Source of the DNA: Diplosphaera chodatii | Taxonomy: Eukaryota > Chlorophyta > Trebouxiophyceae > Prasiolales > Stichococcaceae | Assembly: GCA_032358165.1 (NCBI GenBank) | Contig: JAALGY010000036.1 | Span: 186,001 to 250,000, forward strand | Direction: 5' to 3' | DNA length: 64,000 nt | Shown: in pieces, positions 25,601-36,790 of the stretch | Layout: each line of letters starts with the position of its first letter | Numbering within the stretch: the stretch's first letter is position 1 | Position numbers and translations under genes: made by a program | Notes under the pieces: model-generated | Databases searched by the model: none | What the model was told of the DNA's origin: nothing | The model's input: the letters and a program-made list of their open reading frames with translations, nothing else

Positions 25601-28448
25601 AGCATGCACTGCAAAGCCGCACCACTTGATCCATGCGGACAGCAGTCCATTTCAGCTGCAGCTGGTGTGTCACGTGCCGCAGGCACCGTTTCCAGCGCAG
25701 AAGTTGCGCCAGCCGTTCCTGCACATGAAGTGGCCGGCGGGGCAGCTGCACTCGCGGCAGACCCTGCGCAGCAAGCCGCAGCATCAAAGCCAAGTCCAAC
25801 AGTAGCGCCGCCTGACAAGCCGCCCGCTCAAGGAGACAGGCAGTGGTTTGAGGTGAGCAGCCCTGCTGATGGTGACTGCCTAGGCTAAGCATGCACTACT
25901 CGCAATGACACTTGTATGCAACTTCCTACACAGGAGACGCCTGCAGCGGCTCTCAGCGACAGCTGTCTGCCAGACAGCAAGCCCACAAGCAGGCGGTCAT
26001 CGCCTGAGCCGGCTGCCGCGGATGCGGCACCAGCTACAAGGCCCAGCGGCAACGGCCACAGGAGGCCTGAGCGGCGCCGCAAGGCCAAAACCCCATCGCC
26101 TGCTGCCGACCCCGACCAGCCAGCGCAAGCACACGGCGCCCAGTCCTCGAGCGGCCGCAAAAAAGGCAAGGGCGCTGCCAAAGGCGCGGGCAGTAAGGGT
26201 GGGTCTTCTGCCAAGAAGCGCCAGCTGCCAGCTGGCAGACCCGCCACACGCAGCTCGCCAGCTGGCAGCCCCGCACCTGATGCGCCTGGCGAGAACAAGC
26301 TCATACGCAGCAGTCGAGCATCCAGGCGCGGTGCTGCCACCAGCACAGTGGCATCAGATGCAGCACCCAGCTCCTCTGGCCGCAAGCGCAAGGCGGTCAG
26401 TGTGGAGCAGCCGGCAGTCGAGGCCACCATCGAAGAGCCGGCGCAGCCCGCAGGCAGCACAGGCAAGCGAGCAGAGGCCGCGCAAGTTGCCAGGGACCGC
26501 AGCCCAGCCGCGCCGGCACAGACCAGCGATGCGTCACCGCTTGACCCCCAGGATGCCAAGCCTGCCCCAGCAGCCCAGGGCAGGCAGCGGCGCAAGACGA
26601 CCCTGGCGGAGCAGGAGCCTGCTGCAGCCGCTCCGCCAGCCGCGGCTCGCAAGCGGGCTCGCGCTGTCGGCCATGCGAAGGGTGCGTCACCGTCGCCGGC
26701 CGCCGCAGAGCCAGCTTCTGAGGAGGCCGCAGCACCCGCCGCCAAGAAGCGGAAGACTGCTGGCAGGCAGGCGGCGGCGACACCGCCAGCGGCAGCTGCG
26801 GCTGGTGCGGCAGCGACGCCCGCCTCCGGCAAGGCTGCAGCCGCCGTACAGGCCAAGAGCTCCGCCAAGCGGACGCGCAGCGGCTCCAAGCCGCCCAGCA
26901 GCAAGCCGCGAGTGTCTCCCAGCCAGCAGGATTCGAAGGCCAGCTCAGGCAAGGGTGGCGGCAAGGGGGCGAAGGGTGCCGCTGCTCACCGCGCCCTGGC
27001 AACAGCGGGCGCCTCGGACCCTGCGGGGTCACCTGCGGACGCCGTGAAGGCCGGCCGGCGGCGAGCAGCCGACAGCAGGGTGAGTGCCTGCTGAGTCGAC
27101 CAGCACCATCTGAATATGCACAGACCCAGCGTGCGGTAGCAACCTGTGTGACATCTGCTTGCTATTGCTGCAGGTTGTCGTCCGGTTCAGCAAGAATGTG
27201 GGCGAGGTCTGTGCCAGCACATTTCCCATATGTACAAGCCTCATAAAGCAGTATCGTTTCCCTGAACTACAGCATGCTGGATACTGATTATCATGGAAGG
27301 CTCTGCATGGCAACAGCAACAACTGTCTCAGCGCCAGTCCGTGCTGTGCAGGTGCTGAAGAAAGACGCAACGCAGAAGGTGGTGCGCCTGGGCGGCAGTG
27401 TGACAGAAGAGGACCAGGGCTTCACGCACTTCGTGTGCCTGTCCAAGCGCAGCGGCGGTTCTGGCTTCCAGAAAAGCCTTGCTGCCTTGTGGGCGCTGGC
27501 CAAGGGTACTCGCATCAGCTGCCAGCACCATTTTTCTTTGAGCTCTCGGGACATCTGCAGACTTGTCTTTCTGTGTATCTGACTGCATGAACCTGCTTCC
27601 AAGGACTGTGGTTCGTGCAGGGGTGCCAATCGTCACCGAGTTGTGGGTGGAAGCCAGCGTGGCAGCCAGCGGCTTTGTGTCGCCAACGGCTCCTGGCAGC
27701 ACGGTCCTGCTCACAGACAAAGCAGGTGCGGCTGCGCGCCTTCTGTTGCCATCTTGGGCCTCAGCAATAGACGGTTTCTGCAGAGGGTCCCTGCAGAGAA
27801 ACATCACCAGTTGCCCACCAACAAGCACTTGGCTGTGCACACTGACGCAGCCGAAAAGGAGCACAGCTTCGATCTGGCGGTGGCATACCAGCGTGCACAG
27901 CAGAAGCCGCTGCTGGCAGACCTGCATGGGCAGCCCATCCCGATCTTCCTCACTCCAGGTACAACTCTCTTCAGGGCAGCTGTTGCGGCGCAGAACGTAG
28001 GCAGCTTTGGCAACCCTGTACTGATTGACCTGCCTCTGTTGTTGGGCGTGCAGGCCTGCTGAAGGCCGAGAAAGACAAAGGAAGGGGGCTGAAGGAGCTG
28101 ATCACTGCTGCGGGCGGCAGCGTTGCCGCTGCACTGTCAGATGACTTCACCAGCCGTGGCGGCATTGCCCTGGGGGATGAGCACAAGGTGCTGCTGCAAA
28201 CTTGCCTGCTTGTCAGGTTGTACGCCTGCGGTGGTGTATGCTCGCTGCACGGTCAACTACAGCATCGCTCCTGAAGCGCTCTGCGCCAGCTTGTGCATGC
28301 GAATGACCAGGTGGCGGATGAGAAGCGGTGGGCCAAGGCGAAGGCTGCAGCTGCACGGGGCGTGCCACTCTTCGGCCGCAGCAAGCTGGTCACCGCCATC
28401 ATGCGGCAGGAGCTTGACCGTAACTGTGACGCGCTCTGTACGCTGTGA
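22669..28448 (+). CDS. MDC1-like FHA and tandem-BRCT protein
   Basis: In animals, MDC1 reads phosphorylated H2A.X through tandem BRCTs and recruits ATM through its FHA domain; by architecture this could be a DNA-damage adaptor (inference). The model has 18 exons and 1308 residues: 22669..22749, 22878..23070, 23165..23217, 23305..23469, 23594..23898, 24064..24410, 24519..25009, 25129..25203, 25290..25383, 25469..25537, 25617..25852, 25934..27079, 27174..27206, 27352..27505, 27621..27725, 27851..27958, 28054..28187, 28311..28448. The FHA domain (about 28-160) shows VIGRESD, SITSKHAII and VRSGDTLKFGDI. A long disordered Pro/Gln/Glu linker becomes Lys/Ser/Ala-rich in exon 12. BRCT1 contains VVRLGGSVTEEDQGFTHFV and PIVTELWVEASV; BRCT2 contains FLTPG, AAGGSVAAALSDD and a final helix. 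The exon 1 donor is least certain. In homologues a Thr/Ser and a Lys in the BRCT pair bind phosphoserine. Confidence 0.82.
23955..24003. repeat. Tetranucleotide microsatellites
   Basis: Five CCTG units (23955-23974) are followed by a GCAT run (23986-24003), separated by about 11 bases. Both lie inside intron 5 of the FHA-BRCT gene (23899-24063), so they do not affect the protein. Confidence 0.9.
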
Positions 28449-29051
28449 CACTCCGCCAGAGCGGCAAGGTCAACTTCAGTCGTGCTGTTCGCTCGTGGTT
28501 TGCCGCTGTTGCATCATGTGGATGCTTGATCTTTGCCGGGATCATTGCAGTTTTCAGCATTTCGGTTCACATTTGTGAGCAAATACAGACAAATGTGATA
28601 TGTGGTGTGAAGGCTGTCCAAGCCAGCATCTGAAATTTGTTGAGGCTGTCCGATCTTGCAATGACAGCCTGGCGCCCTCGCCTGCCTTGCTCAATCCAAC
28701 TTTGCACATCCATACATGTATCGGCAGCTTGCATGCGTAGCGATCAGGTGTTTTACAGCTCCTTTCCTGTCTGCCCATTGGGGTCCTCCACAGGCCGTGT
28801 ATCCTGCTAGGCAGGCATGTGGCAGCAGTGATCAGAATCAGGCAGTCAAATACTCACGCAAGCATTGCAACCATCGCAGTCATGCTACCAACGCACACTC
28901 CTGTCATTTCATACAACGCGCTGTGAGATTTTCAAGGAAGCTGCGTGATCGTCCTGGCAGTACCGTGGCATGATAACGCGCTACCTGAGCAACTGTTCTG
29001 GTGTGGCCTGCAAAGACGACGACATCTCTAAGAAGCTGCATGTGTGCTCAG
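28449..29051 (+). other. Intergenic region and possible first exon of the next gene
   Basis: About 600 bases lie between the FHA-BRCT stop and the first exon I can tie to the next gene. It should hold a 3' UTR, a promoter and the missing start exon. Candidate ATGs are at 28716 (85-codon open frame, ending in a basic stretch) and 28971, but neither joins the next exon in a convincing phase. Confidence 0.3.
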
Positions 29052-30610
29052 GAGACGTGCTCGCACGACAATCGAGGACTTTGTCAAATCCTACTTCCCT
29101 TACCATGGCCTCACAGCCGAGGTGCGCCGCTGACCGGTACAAGTGCGCTGCCGGCAGCAGACGTCAGCATGATCTCACCTGATCGTTGCTGGCGCAGGAC
29201 TTTCTCACGGACTACTGGGACATACTGGTGTTCGTAGAGGGGGCGATCTATCAGCTGGATGAGGACAACGAGGCGCTGACAGCACGGCAGAGTGACTGCA
29301 CAGCGGCGGCCTTACATCCAGGTGGATCATCTTGTGCAGATGCTGAAATTCAGCAGACAATGTCTGGTCTGTCAGCTTGTTCTCGTTGGAAGGGCATGAT
29401 GCACCCCTGCTACTTGGTTGCAGATGATCGGGACCTGGCATGGAACACTCTGCTGGCTGTGCTGCGCGGCCAGTCGGTGTTGGATCAGAGGGTGCAGAGC
29501 GAGCTTGACCAGGTGCTGCAGCGCACCTGAGACAGTGCTGATGTGTGTCTGAAGCCGAAAAGTTTAAGTAATCATGTTTTTACCAAACCTGCGGGCTACT
29601 AGTTACTCTGCCTGTTGTGCTGAGCTTGCAAGCCGCCGCTGCAGGGCAGGAGTTACTGGCGATCCGAGCGAGATATTTGCGCACTGCTGGCTGACCCATC
29701 AAGCAGTGCCATGCTGCAGCTGGAAGACGTGCACACAGCCAGCATGGCTAAGAGCTTTGACTACAGGGTACCGCTTCTAGTCATGCCAAATAAAGATGTC
29801 CCTGCCGCAGTGGCTGGGCACTTCTGTTGCGCGGTTCCAATGTCATCTAGGGAATTGTCTTGCGGATGTGCACCATTCAGATTATGCGTCAGCTGCATGC
29901 TGCAGGTGCTCAACTTGATAGTGTTTCAGCTGAGACAGCAGCCATATGACGAGGCGCAGCTCGCCTTTCTTGCAGTTGACGAGCACCTGGTCGACATTGG
30001 AGACGACCTGTGTAAGTGCTGCAGCCGCCACCCAATGGCTGCCAACGTCCTGGAATAAGCTAGCACCGTCCAACAGCATGGCAAGAGGACCCTCTCTCTG
30101 CTGTCTGCTGTGCAGATGACTACGAGGATGATGTTCTCAACAACTCCTTCAACATCTTCCGAGGTACATGCACGCTTACTGCAGACTGTCAGATCCGCAT
30201 GGCCAGATCCAAACTAGTTTGCATAGCCATACATCAGAGCAGCTTGCTGGTACCAGCTGACCGCTTGGCCATGTTGCATCGCAGCATATATCCGCATCTT
30301 TGCCCAGGATGCCCAGATGCAGCTGATTGCGCGCATCTCTGCGCTGGAGCGCCGACACGAAACATTGCTGGCAGCGCTGCCAACGGCATTCCAGCAGCAG
30401 TTTCACGCCCGCCACAAGCAGGCAGCTGCTGAACCGGGTCAGATGCCTTCTTGGAAGTTATTTTCTGTCGCCGTGCTGCCGGCACATCAGCAGCAGGGAA
30501 GAGCTGATCTGTTGCGTCAAAAGTGCACAGGTGCCGAGAAGTGGGTCTTCCCCGACCCAATCCTGGACGAGGCAGCATATCGTGCAGAGCATGGGGACGA
30601 GGCCACGTGA
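29052..30610 (+). CDS. Conserved protein of unknown function (acidic DDLYDYEDD motif)
   Basis: I do not recognise a named family, but the exon chain is clear: 29052..29121, 29198..29321, 29424..29512, 29720..29767, 29906..30011, 30116..30163, 30285..30437, 30531..30610, all in consistent phase, for about 239 residues plus a missing start. The protein looks soluble and helical. Segments include TIEDFVKSYFPYHGLTAE, DFLTDYWDILVFVEGAIYQL, MAKSFDYRVLNLIVFQLR, AVDEHLVDIGDDLYDYEDD, ISALERRHETLLAALP and WVFPDPILDEAAYRAEHGDE. The aspartate-rich DDLYDYEDD recalls the DDxxD metal site of class I isoprenoid synthases, yet the rest does not match that fold well enough to name it. Conserved-looking motifs across all eight exons argue for a real gene. 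The start codon is not resolved. Confidence 0.7.
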
Positions 30611-30798
30611 TCCTGACTGAATACACATGCTCCACGTGCTTGCAACATTCACTGTGACGCAGTCTTTCGGAACGGTGAGCAGCTGGCACCAGACAAACCT
30701 GAAACATGCCTGTACAGGTTACTATACAGTTGTGATGCACATGATGCATCAACTGGCTGACGCTCTGATGCACCGCCTGCAGGTGAGGCGTCGCAGGC

Positions 30799-32510
30799 CT
30801 AGTCGGTGTGCTGCCCTTGCTGCGCTGCCAGCTGCACTGCAAGGTCGTACACCGCCTTCTTCGCCACACCGCACTCTGCCGCTGCCAGCTTGGCTGCCGA
30901 CGAGGCAGATGCGCCGGCATGCAACAAACGTTCCAGAGTGGCACGAAGCTGCGCCTCATCGGGTGGCTCACGGCTGGCTGGGCTGTGACCGCCAATCAGC
31001 AGCGTGATCTCACCCTGATCACCGACACAGAACAGCTTCTCCAAGATGCAAGGAGTGACACGCATGTGTACACATGCAGACGAGCTGCAGACTTGTGCTA
31101 TACAGTTAGGTAGTTATAATTTGCCTTGGCAGGCGTGCTGCTGTAGTGCTGGGCTGCCTCTGCCAAGGACGTGCGGTGCAACTCCTCGTTGACCTGAAGG
31201 TGTAGTGCAAAACACTCACTTAGAAACCTTCCTTGGATGCTTGCACTGTTTGCAACAAGCAACGACCAAGGCCAGGCAGCACAACCTGTCGTCACGACTG
31301 CACGCACCTTTGTCAGCTCCCGTGCGACAACACAGCTGCGGTCAGCGCCAAGCACCTCTGCTGCGTCGGCGAGTACGGCTGGCAGCGCGTGCGGCGGCAC
31401 ATAGAGGATCAGCGTTGCCACCTCCTCTGCATGGCATGCCTGCACACTTGAGCACCTTGCACCAGAGCATGTTTGTCTCAGTGGACATCTCAGCAGTACA
31501 GTCTGGCTCCTGCAGCAGTCCACCTGCAAGCTGCTGCAACCGCTTGCGTCTGGCGCCGGACTTTGGCGGCAGGAAGCCCAGGAACCGGAAGTCATCCGCC
31601 GGCAGCCCTGATGCAACCAGCGCTGCAAGTGCCGCTGATGCGCCCGGCAGCGGGATGACCCGATGTCCCGCTGTTATTGCGGCGCTGATGATGCGGCTGC
31701 CAGGGTCGCTGATGGCAGGGGTGCCTGCGTGCACCACCCCGTAACCGCTCCGCCTGACAAGGGTCTGGAGGCAAGAAGGCAAAGCTGCGCCTGACTTTGC
31801 TGCCATCAGCAAACCTGCATCGGAGACGAGTGCCAACGATGCTCCCATCTCAAGATGCTCGAGTACCTGCGCAACACATTGCAACGCTGTCATGGTCCCT
31901 CCCACCAGCCTGCATGGCATGGCTGACGGCTGGTGTGACAGGCTGACAAAGGTCGCACCTGCCCAATGCGGCTGTGCTCATTGTGCTCATGCAGGCTGAG
32001 CAGCGGCGTGCGGATGCCGTAGTGCACCAGCAGCTTGCGGGTGTGGCGCGTGTCCTCGGCCAGCACCGTGGACGCCTGCTGCAGCACCCTGATGGCGCGC
32101 AGTGTGATGTCCTCCAAGTTGCCTGCACGCACGTCGTTTGCAACATGAGACGGCATGCATTCTCATGATACACTGCGGTGCCTGGTGTCCGTGCAATCTT
32201 CTTGACACTCATGACTGAGTGTCTGCCGCATGCTGCGCTGCTCACCGATGGGCGTCGGCACGATGTGCAGCCCAGCGTCCAGTGTCTGGGTGCTGCAGTC
32301 TGCGAGCTGTGGTCCCAGCTGAGAAAATGTGGCTGCTGAGCTCCTGTGCGTCTCGGGCGCGCTGCTGGCCCCGTGACACGCCCGAATGGCTGGCGCACCC
32401 TGCACTCGCGCCGCTGGTAAGGGTGTGCAGCGGCGTGTGCCCACGGCACTGAAAACTCTGACGAAGCTCGATGCACCTGGCTTCAGCGCCGTGCGGGCGA
32501 CAGTCAACAT
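30799..32510 (-). CDS. rsmI: RsmI-type 16S rRNA 2'-O-methyltransferase, probably plastid
   Basis: RsmI 2'-O-methylates the cytidine at position 1402 of bacterial-type 16S rRNA using S-adenosylmethionine; here the target would be organellar rRNA. Seven exons in transcript order: 32510..32246, 32122..31959, 31866..31815, 31724..31524, 31426..31308, 31193..31125, 31014..30799; 361 residues. The core of the tetrapyrrole-methylase-like fold is visible: HIVPTPIGNLEDITLRAI, AEDTRHTRKLLVHYGI, LSLHEHNE, ALVSDAGTPAISDPGSR, IPLPGASAALAAL and LGFLPPKSGARRKRLQ, then ARELTKVNEELHR. About 75 residues precede the core; they are rich in Arg/Ser/Ala and fit an organelle transit peptide. The intron after PAK uses a GC donor (31124-31123). 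The start is the first true ATG; the frame opens slightly upstream with TTG. Confidence 0.93.
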
Positions 32511-32950
32511 CAACGCCGCCGGCTGGCTTGCAGCGCGCGGCGTGCAAGTGGACTATGGTACAGCTACCAAGCTGGAAGCACATGACATGCATGCAGGGCA
32601 CGCACGTGCGGGGCGGGGCTGTCAGCCTGTGAGAAGCCCGCCGACACAAACATCATCCACTGCAGAACTCGCAAAGTGCACTACTTATCAGCTTGGCTGC
32701 AGCATCTCGGCCGCCGATCGTGTCCCGGAGCGAGCGGTGCTTCAGTCACTACCACTAGGATCGCCATGACCTGGACCACTGAATCGGCAGCTGCATAACG
32801 CCACATGGTAATTGCAACCTGATACATCATGCATATGCAGTTGCATCAGGGTGTTGGAACCCCAGATTGATAACGGCCCGCGAACCGTTGACCGGGGTGC
32901 CCTATGCACCTCCTTTGGCTCGCAGGGGAGCCAGCCGCACGATCGAGCAA
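32511..32950. promoter_or_regulatory. Divergent intergenic region RsmI/NAGS
   Basis: About 440 bases lie between divergent starts. The NAGS frame is open upstream from about 32867 but without an ATG. No promoter motif is recognised. Confidence 0.3.
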
Positions 32951-35900
32951 ATGACGTGTCGTGTGATGCATGATACCATCCGTGCACCTGGCGTGGGCAC
33001 GGCGGGCATTCCTGCTCTCAGAGCAGGGGCTCACCGGAAGCTAGCCCCATCAGCGGCGCAGCTGGTCTGCGCCTCTGCACGCCAGTCCACCGCAACCCCA
33101 GACAGTCTAAGTCAGCGCAGCGGGGGCAGGGATCCTGTTCGCGAGCCGCCCGGCAACGCGTTGACCCAGGCGCAGCACATACTCCAGCGCCGGCAGGGCT
33201 CGAATGGCAATGGCAGCAGCGGCGGCAATGGCAGGAGCAGCAGCGGACCGACCCCAGGGGTGCAGCCCGACGGCAGCCAGCTGCTGGTGCCGGGACTGGC
33301 CAACCTGGACGAGTTCGTCAGCCACCTGCGCAATGCGTCGCCATACATCGAGGGCCACCGCGGCTGCACCTTTGTGATCGTCATCCCGGGCGAGGTGCGC
33401 CACTGCTGGGCAGCCTGCCGCGCTGCTTGTTGCACCAGTGTTGCACCAGCCAGGCACAAAGTGCAGTTTCAAACAGTCCACAGCATGTGTAGGTGCTGGA
33501 GCGCAAGCACCTGCTGAACCTCCTGCTGGAGGACATCTCCCTGCTGCACGGTGCGCCGCTGCCAGGGGGAACGCCCATCGTTGCTGTGCGCATGCAGCCT
33601 GTATCGCTGGGGCCTGTCTCTGACGACCTCAAGCCCGCGGCTAGAAAAGGATATGTAGGAAACACATGCTACTACAATCTGTGGTGTTGTTTGATCTGCA
33701 AGCACTGCAGTTGTTGCCCTGACATCGTGTCCCCTTGGGCACCCGCAGTGCTGGGCGTGAAGCTGGTGGTGGTGCTGGGCGCGAAGGAGGGCATCGACCG
33801 GACGGTGCGCGCCGCAGGGGGGGAGGTGCGGTACGTGGGCGGCCAGCGCGTCACGGACCACGCCACCATGCAGGCCGCCGTGCAGGCCGCCGGCACCGCG
33901 CGCATGCAGTTCGAGGCCCGCCTCAGCAGGGTGTGTTACTGATGGCTCGCCTGCGGTGTGAGGCTGCGCTTGGTGTGTAGCAGGTGTCTGCTGCTGCAAT
34001 ACAGACAGGGCACAGGCGCTAGTAAGCCATTGGAGGTACATGCTGCAGGGTCCGGCGGTGCCGATGGTGCGGCGGCACCTGAACGGCAGCGCCGCGCGCT
34101 TCGGGCCGCAGGTGCAGACGGTGAGCGGCAACTACGTCGCCGCCAAGCGCAAGGGCGTGGTGAACGGCGTGGACCTGGGGTACACCGGCATGGTGCGCCG
34201 GTGCTGCAGGTTGTGTGTGCTTGGTAGAGGCGACTCACATACCTATCACGGACGCAGGACGAACAGCCAAAGTGATCACGATGCGTCCCAATCTGCGCAC
34301 TCCGGGATGCAGGTGCGCTCCATCGAGGTGGACTCGGTGGACCGGCAGCTGAATGCAGGGTACATGGTGCTACTGAGCAACCTGGGGTACTCGGCGTCAG
34401 GTGAGCCTGACGTCTCTGCCTTTGCATCATCCCCTGGTCTGTTGCACAGCCATACACACGCTCGGCGGGGCTCGGGCGCCCAAAACAATGCCTTCTATTT
34501 CGCTTGCCGACCACAGGGGAGGTGCTCAACTGCGACATCTGGACAGTAGCTGCGAGGGCAGCAGTGGACTTGCAGGCTGACAAGGTCATCTGCATGACGC
34601 TGCCCGAGTTCCAGGTGCTGACTTGCATGTGCTGGGCCGGTCATTGCAGTATGCAGACAATCACGCACCGCGAGCGTGCACACGGTGGCTCGATGCCCTT
34701 CGACCAAAGCGGCGGAGTTGCACAGCAACCCCTTGTTGATGCGTCACGCAGGTGGACATGGGCCTCGCCTCGTGGACGCCACTGCCCGAAGCGCAGCGCA
34801 TGCTGAATGACCTGGCAGCCTCCCGCCGGCCCGCAGGCAAGGGCTGCTGCTGATGCACTCAGCATCCACCCGTCAAAGCTACGGTCTCTTAGTTGGAAAG
34901 CAGCCAATGCCGGTTGTTGCTGATCACTTCAGAGGCAGCGGCAGCCGGGCCGCAGCCGGGCGATGCGGCGGAACTCTCGGAGCGGGGGGAGGACCTGGAC
35001 TTCGACTACTGGCAGGCGCTGCAGCTGCCCATGGCGCTGTGCACCGCCTGCGCCGCCTGCGGGGCCGGGGTGCGCCCACAGACTTTGCTGAGCGCCCGCA
35101 CCCTTCACTGTGTGATGTCACGACCACTGCACTACGCATGGCGGGCCTTGTGCAGATGCTGCTGTCTTGCTGGGCACAGCTCGAGTAGCAGATTCATATG
35201 AGCTGCCACTTATCACTGCAGGTGCGGCGGGCGCACCTGGTGGACGCCTCAGTGGATGGCGGCCTGCTGCTGGAGCTGTACAGCCGGGAGGGCGCCCCCA
35301 ACGCCGCCATGATCTCCTCCGACTTCTACCAGGTGGGGGTATGCCCCAGCTCTGCCTTCAAATTGTGAAGGCCGTGCCTCCTTTACGCTACTCTTGTCAA
35401 CTGGTTCAATTAATTTCAAGCTGTACACGAAGCTATTCAGAGACATCACACGACGAATGGTCCGAAACCGATTGGGTGCTTGGAACTCAGGGAATGCGAA
35501 AGGCGATGCGGGACGATCTGCCGGGCATCGCGGAGCTGCTGGCCCCCCTGGAGCAGAAGGGCATCCTGAAGCCACGCTCCCGTGAGCAGCTCAAGGCGGA
35601 GCTGCCCCACTACACCGTCATCGACCTGGAGGTGCCCCCGGCAACACCCCGGTCACACTCTGCAGCCTGTGTTCAGGATCAGACCAGCTACTCCGATCAA
35701 CCCATGCCAGGGTGTGCCATCGCGTCGTGTGGGGCTTCATAGGAACTATGCATACTGATGATGTCGGGCAGGGGGATTTGGTGTCGCCGTGCTGCAGGGG
35801 CAGCTGCTGGGGTGCGCGCTGCTGGCGCCGCTGGACGCGGCGCCCGACGGCGCCCGCTGCGCCGAGATCGCGGCCTTCTGCGTGGCGCCCGAGTTCCGGG

Positions 35901-36460
35901 GCACCGGCCGCGGCGACACCCTGCTCGAGTACCTGGGTGCGCCTGCTCTCTGGCCGTCTGGCTCGTGAAGAGTTGTTGACTAAGTGACTGTGCTCGTGCA
36001 TCGCTTGCTCTGGACCAACCACACTCTCGAAGTCCTGCCCAACAAGATCTGGCACACCCCGCCTCACGTGTGTGTGTCACTGCAGAGCGCGAGGCAGTGG
36101 CAGCAGGCACGCAGCGCCTGCTGCTGCTTACAACGCGGACAGCTGACTGGTTTGAGCAGCGCGGGTTCCAGCTGGAGGGCGCAGCGCACCTCAGCGACCT
36201 GCTGCCTGATGCGCGACGCGCACAGGTACCTTTTGTGTCGGACATGGTGTAGGATGCCCGTGACATGACGTGACAGTCGGCAAGTGTTGTCAAATGTTTG
36301 AAGTCCATGTCTGCATACTGCAGCAATGTATGAGGGCTCGTGAAACGCTGTGCACAGCACTCGCTCACTTGGTGTTCCATGCGATGTGCAGATCGACCCA
36401 GCGAGAAATTCAAAGCTGTTCATCAAGCAGCTCGCCACAGAGCCCTTGCCCATAGCCTAA
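32951..36460 (+). CDS. NAGS: N-acetylglutamate synthase (AAK + GNAT), plastid-targeted
   Basis: NAGS makes N-acetylglutamate from glutamate and acetyl-CoA, the first step of arginine synthesis, in the plastid of plants and algae. Thirteen exons: 32951..33394, 33493..33550, 33749..33930, 34049..34192, 34313..34400, 34517..34614, 34752..34836, 34933..35069, 35222..35332, 35491..35631, 35798..35936, 36086..36225, 36392..36460; 611 residues. After a transit peptide and a Gly/Ser linker comes an amino-acid-kinase domain (LLEDISLLHVLGVKLVVVLG, VSGNYVAAKRKGVVNGVD, LLSNLGYSASGEVLNCD). The GNAT domain follows, with acetyl-CoA loop PEFRGTGRGDTLLEYL (motif about 530-535) and FEQRGFQLEGA. Intron 7 has a GC donor (34837-34838). 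In this enzyme family the kinase domain binds arginine as feedback inhibitor. The start is the first ATG; 32966 is an in-frame alternative. Confidence 0.94.
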
Positions 36461-36790
36461 ACTGCAGCTCGAGTCCTGCTTCTTGTACGCGCTTGAGAGC
36501 GTAAGAGCAACTGTATGGCGGCAGCTTGCAGGCTGCAGCAGTCCAGCTAATGTACATGTCCCGAACGAACCCTCTGATGTCAATGATGCTGCGGTGGGTT
36601 GCAGAACCAAACTCGACATTCTGTTGCAATAAGTGAATCTAGCATGTCTCAGGCGTCCTGTGTCTGTCGACATTTTCGAGCTCCGTGCTGCCTGCAAGCC
36701 AGGTGTCTGCTCTTCTGCTAAGCTGTCATTGCACGGATCTGACATCTACCAATCTTGTCCCGCTGCAGTCCAAGTAGAGCCTTTGCCGAG
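36461..36790. other. Convergent intergenic region NAGS/DUF1997
   Basis: A 330-base gap between two convergent stops, expected to be two 3' UTRs. Nothing further is recognised. Confidence 0.45.

Noticed and set aside
25885..26964. 360-codon minus-strand frame opposite exon 12 of FHA-BRCT
   Set aside because: It is an antisense mirror of a low-complexity Lys/Ala/Ser coding stretch and has no domain.
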